Positions 58,537 to 64,000 of a DNA stretch of 64,000 nt are shown in pieces; within the stretch, counting starts at the first letter, position 1, and every line of letters starts with the position of its first letter. A program made the translations under genes and the position numbers. This DNA is from Rufibacter sediminis (GTDB lineage: Bacteria; Bacteroidota; Bacteroidia; Cytophagales; Hymenobacteraceae): positions 248,001-312,000 of the forward strand of contig NZ_JACOAF010000030.1 in assembly GCF_014269285.1 (NCBI RefSeq). The letters are read 5' to 3'. The notes below the pieces were generated by a model that was given only the letters and a program-made list of their open reading frames with translations, ran no database searches and was not told the origin of the DNA.

Positions 58537-59936
58537 TGGCTGGGTTGACACGATACGGCTTTAAAAGAAAAAGCTTCACCGACATAAAACTTGAAATCGA
58601 AAACGCATTAAAAACCGTTCTGGGCAACGAAATTGACCTTCGTGCCGAAAGTGTTCTTGGTCAAATTGTGGGGGTGCTGACCCTGCCGATTTCCGATCTT
58701 TGGGAGGAACTGGAAAACGTTTACCTGTCATTTGACCCAGATTATGCCGAAGGCGTATCGCTGGATAGCCTAGCGGCGCTTACGGGTGTTACCCGAATTC
58801 CGGCCACCTCCACGGAGGTGGATGCGGTACTTTATGGTGCTGTTGGCACTGTCATTCCTATTAATTCCGAAGCGCGCAATACACAGACAGAAGATATTTA
58901 TTTGCTGGCAAGCCCGGTTACTATCAGCCTTAATAATCTTGCCAGAGCGTTGGTTACGGTCAATACGGTTTCGAACACCACGGATTACACTATTACCGTC
59001 AACGGAACAGATTACACGGTTACCAGTGGGGCGGTGGCGACAAAAGACGATATTCTGCTTGCACTGGCTGCTGAATTGGCCGACGAGCCTGTATTCTCGC
59101 AAGTCAATGTCCAGCAACAGGTGGTATTGGCCGGGGAGCCGTTTACGTTGAGCGTCTCAGCCAATCTGACGATTTCCAATACCGGAAGCATGGGGGTATT
59201 TGTCGCAAAAGAGCCGGGCGCCAAGTTCGTGCCTGCTGGAACATTAAGCGTCATTCAAACCCCTGTGGCCGGCTGGACAAGCGTAATGAACCCAGGCGAT
59301 GGGGTAACAGGCCGGAACATCGAAACTGATCCTGAATTGCGATTGAGACGCCGCCAATCCGTTTCCTATCCGGCGACCGGAACCGTTGACGCGATACGGT
59401 CAAAACTCCTGCAAGTAAGCAATATCCAGTCCGCGGTTGTAATTGAGAATGATAGCGGGAGCGTGGATGAACACGGTGTGCCGCCCCAGCATATATGGGC
59501 TATTGTCCAAGGGGGTGACGACGATGTGATTGCCGATATTCTTTATCGGACGAAGGCCGGGGGCATCGGTACTTATGGCGATACTCTGGTGGAATATGAA
59601 GCCGTAAACGGTCAGACGTATGATGTAAGATTTGAGCGTCCGCAAGAAATCGACCTTTATATCGACATGACCATCAAACCCTTGGAGGGCTACCCTCTGG
59701 ATGCGGTTGACCAGATAAAAGCTGCGATTACCGCGTGGGCATCATCCAATATGAGCATTGGGGAAGGGCTGCGATACTCGCGGCTGTTCACTCCTATCAA
59801 TAGTGTTCCCGGATTTGAAGTCACGGAACTTTTAATTGGTACTGAACCAAACCCTGCCAGTGAGGCTTCCATATCCGTGGACGTTGACGAAATCATTATT
59901 TCAGATACCGCAAACATAAATATCACGGTGATTTAA
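58536..59936 (+). CDS. baseplate J / gp47 family protein
   Basis: A 466-residue protein. FTDIKLEIENALKTVLGNEI, GQIVGVLTLPISDLWEELEN, GVSLDSLAALTGVTRIPATS, ETDPELRLRRRQSVSYPATG and TVDAIRSKLLQVSNIQSAVV are typical baseplate J features. It forms the wedge ring of the baseplate. One-base overlaps on both sides show tight coupling. Confidence 0.93.
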   Translation: MAGLTRYGFKRKSFTDIKLEIENALKTVLGNEIDLRAESVLGQIVGVLTLPISDLWEELENVYLSFDPDYAEGVSLDSLAALTGVTRIPATSTEVDAVLYGAVGTVIPINSEARNTQTEDIYLLASPVTISLNNLARALVTVNTVSNTTDYTITVNGTDYTVTSGAVATKDDILLALAAELADEPVFSQVNVQQQVVLAGEPFTLSVSANLTISNTGSMGVFVAKEPGAKFVPAGTLSVIQTPVAGWTSVMNPGDGVTGRNIETDPELRLRRRQSVSYPATGTVDAIRSKLLQVSNIQSAVVIENDSGSVDEHGVPPQHIWAIVQGGDDDVIADILYRTKAGGIGTYGDTLVEYEAVNGQTYDVRFERPQEIDLYIDMTIKPLEGYPLDAVDQIKAAITAWASSNMSIGEGLRYSRLFTPINSVPGFEVTELLIGTEPNPASEASISVDVDEIIISDTANINITVI

Positions 59937-60625
59937 TGGCAGACCGGGTGAAACAAGCCAAAGACTTGCTGATCGAGCAATATAAAGGCTCGACCAACCT
60001 GAATGGCTTTATTTCCAGTTTCGCGGCCGAACTTCAAGCCGTGGATAATGAAACGGTAAATCTTTTGAATGAACGGGGACTGGACACAGCCAAGGGTGTA
60101 AATCTGGATATTATAGGTAAAATCGTCGTTTTGGACCGCCCTTATACTGACCCTGATCCAGAAGATGTTTTTACCTACGAAAACCCTGATGATCTCGGAA
60201 AAGGGTTCACTGATATTCAGAAAACAGAAATTGGCGGATATTTTATCGGGCTTGAGCCGTTAAACAATCAACGCTATTCGGATGAGCAATACCGCTTTAT
60301 TTTACGGGCAAAAATCATTTCCAATACGACCCACGCCACCCTGGAGGATATGCACCGTTACGCAGAATTTGTTTTCGGTGCGGATTCCAGCATTATTGAG
60401 GGTATTGGATACATCGACATAAGCATTGCCCGGCCGCTTGGCAAGCAGGAGAGGCAGATTATCAACGCCACTTTTCCTTTAGCGGCCGGTGTCCGTATGG
60501 GTGATTTATCCTATTCAAATGACCCTAATACCTTTGGGTTTACCGGCGATAACAGAAATGGCGGTTTTGGTGACTTGAATGACCCGGACGTAGGCGGGGT
60601 GTTTGCAACTCTGGTTATTGACTAA
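59936..60625 (+). CDS. DUF2612 baseplate protein
   Basis: A 229-residue protein. VKQAKDLLIEQYKGSTNLNG, NERGLDTAKGVNLDIIGKIV, NQRYSDEQYRFILRAKIISN and THATLEDMHRYAEFVFG match DUF2612, a tail protein that follows baseplate J in many myophages (equivalent of gpI) and links wedges to fibres. The end is Gly/Asp-rich (NRNGGFGDLNDPDVGG). Confidence 0.87.
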   Translation: MADRVKQAKDLLIEQYKGSTNLNGFISSFAAELQAVDNETVNLLNERGLDTAKGVNLDIIGKIVVLDRPYTDPDPEDVFTYENPDDLGKGFTDIQKTEIGGYFIGLEPLNNQRYSDEQYRFILRAKIISNTTHATLEDMHRYAEFVFGADSSIIEGIGYIDISIARPLGKQERQIINATFPLAAGVRMGDLSYSNDPNTFGFTGDNRNGGFGDLNDPDVGGVFATLVID

Positions 60626-60672
60626 ATCCCGGCATTGATACATACTGCCAAAATATAGGTATTGGAAAACCC

Positions 60673-60708
60673 AAGCCGCTTGACCGTAACTGGTTGGGCG
60701 GCTTTTTT
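60673..60708 (+). terminator. terminator just before the first fibre gene
   Basis: AAGCCGC (60673-60679) pairs with GCGGCTT (60698-60704), and the T-run (60703-60708) follows. The fibre gene starts at 60722. The layout repeats that at 47513-47543. Confidence 0.65.
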
Positions 60709-60721
60709 CATGGAGAAAATC

Positions 60722-61714
60722 TTGACAAAAGAAATCGGCACAAGTGACCTGCTCGACACATGGGCCGCAGAAGGCACAATAGTTGAGCCGAGCCTTGCCA
60801 AGAAAAACAATGGTTGGGATTTAGGGGAGCAACCGCCTCATGAATATATGAACTGGGTTCAGAACATCATGGGCCGGGCAATCAATCATATCCTGCAAAA
60901 CGGCATCCCTGCATGGAATGCAAACACTGAATACCTGCTTAACAACATCACGCAGCGAAACGGCATTATTTACCGCGCCAAACAGGGCAATATAAATAGC
61001 CAGCCTCCCAATAATAATTGGCAAGCCATTGGGCCAGTCACCCCTAAAAATTCCATTGAAATTAATGACGGGGCTTATCAGCTTGTCGGTGATATTGCTG
61101 AACCCGGTCCTAATAAAATTTACGGAACAGACGAAACCGGTGCGCGCGGTTTCCGCTCACTCGTTCAATCCACCGGATTTTCTACAGGTGACCTGAAGTG
61201 GCGTTATAGCGTCGGTGAACACGAAGGATGGGTTCGCTTTAACGGCAAGACAATTGGGGCACCTGGCTCTGGCGCGACTGAGCGCGAGGATGATGATACA
61301 GAGGCGCTTTATATCCACTTGTGGAATGAAGATCCCAACTTGGTTATTTCTGGCGGTCGCGGCACGAGTGCTGAGAATGATTATGCCGCATTAAAACGGC
61401 TGACCCTGCCTGATTCTAAAAACCGAGCTTTCTTTGCAGTTGATGGTATGGGCGGTACTAACAGCGGCAGGATTTCCAATGGGAATGTGCTGGGAGCCAC
61501 AGGCGGTGCAGAAAAACACGTCCTGACGATCGAGGAAATGCCTCCGCACGATCACGAGATTGACGGCAAATTCGGTGGCAATAGGGCTACATCCGGGTTT
61601 GGAAGTACGCCGGACGCTCCGGGTACACTTACCACCGGAGAAACCGGAGGTGGTGAGGCCCATAACAACATGCCTCCATATATTATCGGCGGAACGGTGT
61701 ATATCAAGCTATGA
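60722..61714 (+). CDS. tail fibre protein with collar-like C terminus
   Basis: A 330-residue protein. TTG at 60722 is chosen over the ATG at 60710 because GGAG lies 6 bases before it and the start MTKEIGTSDLLDTWAAEG then aligns with the next gene (MTIEIGNSKFLDAWAASG). Shared N-terminal domain: EPSLAKKNNGWDLGEQPPHE, YMNWVQNIMGRAINHILQNG. The C-terminal part has MPPHDHEIDG and ETGGGEAHNNMPPYIIGGTV, the collar-type H-x-H and H-N-N-M-P-P-Y pattern. It binds the host surface. Confidence 0.85.
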   Translation: MTKEIGTSDLLDTWAAEGTIVEPSLAKKNNGWDLGEQPPHEYMNWVQNIMGRAINHILQNGIPAWNANTEYLLNNITQRNGIIYRAKQGNINSQPPNNNWQAIGPVTPKNSIEINDGAYQLVGDIAEPGPNKIYGTDETGARGFRSLVQSTGFSTGDLKWRYSVGEHEGWVRFNGKTIGAPGSGATEREDDDTEALYIHLWNEDPNLVISGGRGTSAENDYAALKRLTLPDSKNRAFFAVDGMGGTNSGRISNGNVLGATGGAEKHVLTIEEMPPHDHEIDGKFGGNRATSGFGSTPDAPGTLTTGETGGGEAHNNMPPYIIGGTVYIKL

Positions 61715-62676
61715 CAATTGAAATCGGCAACAGTAAGTTTTTAGACGCATGGGCAGCCTCCGGGGCAAAATCAGAACCGAATACTGCAAAAAAAGACCTT
61801 GGCTGGCAATCGGGTGAACGTCCTTCCTTCCAGGTAATGAATTGGCTGCAAAATACTGTTATGCAGAAAATCAATCACATCCTGCAAAACGGCATCGCCT
61901 TATGGGATGAAGATAATGCGTACCTGACCAATAACATTGTCAGCCATAATGGTGTAGTTTATATTGCTTTGGCCGATAATACGGGAAGCGAACCACCTGG
62001 CGCCGACTGGAAAGATATTACATCCTCGGATGCCTTGAGTGTGCTTTATGATAACAATTCAAGCGGATTAGCCGCCGGAACCGTTCAGGCGGCTCTGGAT
62101 GAAATCGTTGAGCTAATCGACCTGCTTTCTGATGCAATTGATGATTTCGGCAATCCATCAGATTATGCCACGTCCGCGCAGGGCGCTAAGGCTGATACGG
62201 CATTGCAGCCGGGCCAAGGTGGGAAACTGGTTGATCTCGCCTATGCGGAATACTCTACATACGGCACTACTTTGGCGCAGATTCCGCTTGATAACAGTAA
62301 ACCGCAGATCACTGAAGGCGTGGAAATCCTCAGCGCAACTATCACACCCAAAAAGACAACAAATAAAATTCGCGCTACTGTTAGCGGCATGTTTTCAACT
62401 GATGTTGGTGGCGTGTCAACAGTTATCGCTTTGTTTGACGGCGGGTCGGATGCCTTGAAAACAACGGCAATCACGGCTCCGGCAGCGGGGTACATAATGT
62501 CAGTAGCCTTTGATTTGGTCTATACGCCAGGCGTAACCACCGCAAAAACCTTTAGTGTTCGTGTAGGCCGGGGCCAACCAACATTTACAGTTCATCTTAA
62601 CGGGGTAAATGGGGTGGGGATGTTCTTTAACGGCTCTTCAAAATGGACCCTAACTCTTGAGGAAATTGCAGCATGA
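61711..62676 (+). CDS. second tail fibre protein
   Basis: A 321-residue protein. Residues 1-110 repeat the N-terminal attachment domain of the previous gene (KKDLGWQSGERPSFQVMNWL, QNTVMQKINHILQNGIALWD). The rest differs: a coiled repeat-like middle (AALDEIVELIDLLSDAIDDF) and a beta C-terminal receptor domain (TITPKKTTNKIRATVSGMFS). A duplication with new tip is likely. Overlaps both neighbours by 4 bases. Confidence 0.82.
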   Translation: MTIEIGNSKFLDAWAASGAKSEPNTAKKDLGWQSGERPSFQVMNWLQNTVMQKINHILQNGIALWDEDNAYLTNNIVSHNGVVYIALADNTGSEPPGADWKDITSSDALSVLYDNNSSGLAAGTVQAALDEIVELIDLLSDAIDDFGNPSDYATSAQGAKADTALQPGQGGKLVDLAYAEYSTYGTTLAQIPLDNSKPQITEGVEILSATITPKKTTNKIRATVSGMFSTDVGGVSTVIALFDGGSDALKTTAITAPAAGYIMSVAFDLVYTPGVTTAKTFSVRVGRGQPTFTVHLNGVNGVGMFFNGSSKWTLTLEEIAA

Positions 62677-62936
62677 CCTTGACCTTTATTTCAGCCCGAT
62701 ATGCAAACCCTGACCATACAGCCGTGGAAGCAGTAACGGAAGAGGTCGGCGCTGTTCTTTTGAGCAAGGCAGATAAACCAGAAGAATGGGCCTCTCTGAA
62801 AAAGTCGAAAGTTAAAATTTCGGAATACCCTGAAATCCCGGCCGCAACGCCTCTTTCAAAAGAAGAAATTATTGCCCAGCTGGATCAATTGAAAGCCCAG
62901 CTTGAAAATATGCCTTCCGAAGAAACTGCAACCTAA
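62673..62936 (+). CDS. small protein after the fibre genes, possibly fibre assembly
   Basis: An 87-residue protein. LTFISARYANPDHTAVEAVT with a later helical acidic end (KEEIIAQLDQLKAQLENMPS) resembles short tail-fibre assembly or fibre-partner proteins found at this place. No firm family. Overlaps the second fibre gene by 4 bases. Confidence 0.55.
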   Translation: MTLTFISARYANPDHTAVEAVTEEVGAVLLSKADKPEEWASLKKSKVKISEYPEIPAATPLSKEEIIAQLDQLKAQLENMPSEETAT

Positions 62937-62947
62937 AGGAATTTCCT

Positions 62948-63205
62948 ATGAGCATTATGGAGAACCTTTGGGAGTGGGTGCTTACTGCCTTTCTTGGCCT
63001 CATCGGGGTTCTGTATAATCAACAGGAAAAAAAGATTGAAAGGCTTGAGGTAAGGGTAAAAGAAGGGGAATCCCTTTTTTCAGCCTATCGGGAAAATGCA
63101 GCGGGAAAGTATGTGTCCCGCGAGGAAATTAAAGAGGACTTCGCGGAGATCAAGGAAATGCTTCACCGCTTAGGGGAAAAACTTGACAGAAAGGCCGATA
63201 AATGA
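62948..63205 (+). CDS. holin-like/XhlA-like membrane protein
   Basis: An 85-residue protein with one membrane helix near the start (WEWVLTAFLGLIGVLYN) and a coiled C-terminal part (QEKKIERLEVRVKEGESLFS, KEDFAEIKEMLHRLGEKLDR). AAAGGA lies 7 bases before the ATG. Helix-plus-coil proteins of this kind occur in lysis cassettes. It overlaps the endolysin gene by 4 bases. Confidence 0.62.
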   Translation: MSIMENLWEWVLTAFLGLIGVLYNQQEKKIERLEVRVKEGESLFSAYRENAAGKYVSREEIKEDFAEIKEMLHRLGEKLDRKADK

Positions 63206-63630
63206 CCCACATATTTAGCCCAAAATCCATCGACCGTTTAAAAGGCGTACACCCTGACATGGTGCTTGTCGTGGAATACGCCCTTAAGCGTTCATCAACC
63301 GATTTTTCCGTTAATGAAGGATTGCGCAGCCTGGAACGGCAAACCGAATTATTCAAGGGTGGTTTTTCCAAAACGATGGCCAGCAAGCACCTGAAGCAAT
63401 CCGATGGCTACGGCCATGCGGTTGACCTTTATCCTTATCCAGTCGACATGGCAAGGGTGAATAAGGGCGACTGGCGCGAGTGCATCCGTTTTGGGATGAT
63501 CGCCGGCGCAATGTTCTCGGCCGCAAAAGAACTGGGGATTCCTATTCGCTGGGGCATGGATTGGGATGGCGACGGTCAAACGCTGGATCATACCTTTTTC
63601 GATGCTCCGCATTTTGAGTTGGTGAAATAA
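63202..63630 (+). CDS. endolysin, M15 family peptidase
   Basis: A 142-residue protein. SVNEGLRSLERQTELFKGGF, SKHLKQSDGYGHAVDLYPYP and the final DAPHFELV hold the zinc site of M15 peptidases: H and D in G-H-A-V-D-L, and the last H in P-H-F-E. It cleaves peptide cross-links of peptidoglycan (L-alanyl-D-glutamate or D-Ala-D-Ala type). No signal peptide, so it needs a holin. Confidence 0.92.
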   Translation: MTHIFSPKSIDRLKGVHPDMVLVVEYALKRSSTDFSVNEGLRSLERQTELFKGGFSKTMASKHLKQSDGYGHAVDLYPYPVDMARVNKGDWRECIRFGMIAGAMFSAAKELGIPIRWGMDWDGDGQTLDHTFFDAPHFELVK

Positions 63631-63944
63631 TGGGCGAATTTGATTTTCCCACTGTCCGGCGCGGATCTTATATCCTCATTTGCTTTGTTGGAATCATCAT
63701 TATTCGTGTGCTGACAAATGGTGCTGATAGCTTCATCGTCAATATCATTGAGGCTCTTTTAGCGGCTGTGGGTGGAACTCACGCCATGCTCGTTCTGGGC
63801 GGAGCCTTCAATAATTCAAGTTTTGCGCGCCCCCGTTCTAGTGTGGTTGAGGAAACTACGGTAACGAAAAAGACATCTCCGGTTACCCCGGAGATTAAGG
63901 ACGTCAATATCAAGGCAGAGGGTGACATCAATGTTTCTTCTTAA
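63630..63944 (+). CDS. probable holin or lysis-associated membrane protein
   Basis: A 104-residue protein with two hydrophobic helices (GSYILICFVGIIIIRVLTNG and FIVNIIEALLAAVGGTHAML) and a polar tail. The place directly after the endolysin and before a spanin-like gene supports a holin-type role. No family recognised. One-base overlap with the endolysin stop. Confidence 0.62.
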   Translation: MGEFDFPTVRRGSYILICFVGIIIIRVLTNGADSFIVNIIEALLAAVGGTHAMLVLGGAFNNSSFARPRSSVVEETTVTKKTSPVTPEIKDVNIKAEGDINVSS

Positions 63945-64000
63945 ATACTGGCAACCAATAGCGGCCGCAACGCTGGCTGTGCTGCTTACCGCGCCGGTGG
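63931..64000 (+). CDS. i-spanin (Rz)-like protein, 3' end outside window
   Basis: The frame from the ATG at 63931 gives MFLLKYWQPIAAATLAVLLT and runs off the right edge. A short start and one N-terminal membrane anchor right after the endolysin and holin genes is the usual look of Rz-type inner-membrane spanins. Only 23 residues are visible. Confidence 0.5.
   Translation, partial: MFLLKYWQPIAAATLAVLLTAPV

Overview
The window joins two very different stretches of DNA. Positions 1 to about 20,080 look like the chromosome of a Bacteroidota bacterium, most likely of the Hymenobacteraceae (Rufibacter/Nibribacter/Pontibacter type; this placement is inference). The signs are a SusC/SusD outer-membrane pair, PKD-domain secreted protein, lipoprotein and signal-peptide hydrolases, genes without Shine-Dalgarno sequences, and degenerate palindromic repeats between genes. 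Positions about 20,084 to the right edge are an integrated element: a contractile-tailed (myovirus-type) prophage whose right end lies outside the window.

Host part. A secreted PKD protein runs off the left edge (minus strand). A cluster of five secreted or lipoprotein hydrolases follows: gamma-glutamyltransferase (minus strand), then an M20 peptidase, a penicillin-acylase-type Ntn hydrolase, a second M20 (PepT-like) peptidase and a large M14 carboxypeptidase (plus strand). Next come a SusC-SusD-endonuclease/exonuclease/phosphatase operon, a small unknown gene, and a sigma-factor-like gene that appears frameshifted. The host part stops inside a tRNA-Met(CAT) gene, of which only the 3' half (anticodon stem to acceptor) is left.

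Element part. A tyrosine recombinase starts about 160 bp from the tRNA fragment. Beside it is a mobilisation module (MobC-like accessory protein, MobA/VirD2-type relaxase, VirD4-type coupling protein, TOPRIM/DUF3991 protein) that is unusual in a phage. From 25.8 to 33 kb lies a mostly minus-strand block of small accessory genes. These include an Acb2/Tad1-like anti-defence gene broken by an in-frame stop, ArdC, two HNH nucleases, an XRE regulator, a Nmad5 protein and an N6-adenine methylase. Two promoters in this block share the same paired 13-bp operators. From 33 to 41 kb come replication and recombination genes: VRR-NUC, DEAD helicase, PolB-like exonuclease, DUF669, Sak4-type ATPase, RecD/Dda-like helicase and TOPRIM primase-helicase. 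From 41.2 kb all genes are on the plus strand: dUTPase, a zinc-ribbon protein, a low-GC HEPN-like cargo gene, then packaging, capsid (with a nested scaffold gene), neck, sheath, tube, tail chaperone (with a -1 frameshift signal), tape measure, baseplate, fibres and lysis genes.

The structural genes resemble phages of Proteobacteria and use clear Shine-Dalgarno sequences, unlike the flanking host genes. Either a cross-phylum mobile prophage has inserted in a Bacteroidota genome, or the contig is a chimera joined at the conserved tRNA sequence. The integrase, which looks like a Bacteroidota type, and its position next to the split tRNA favour real integration, but reads across 20,084-20,300 are needed to decide.
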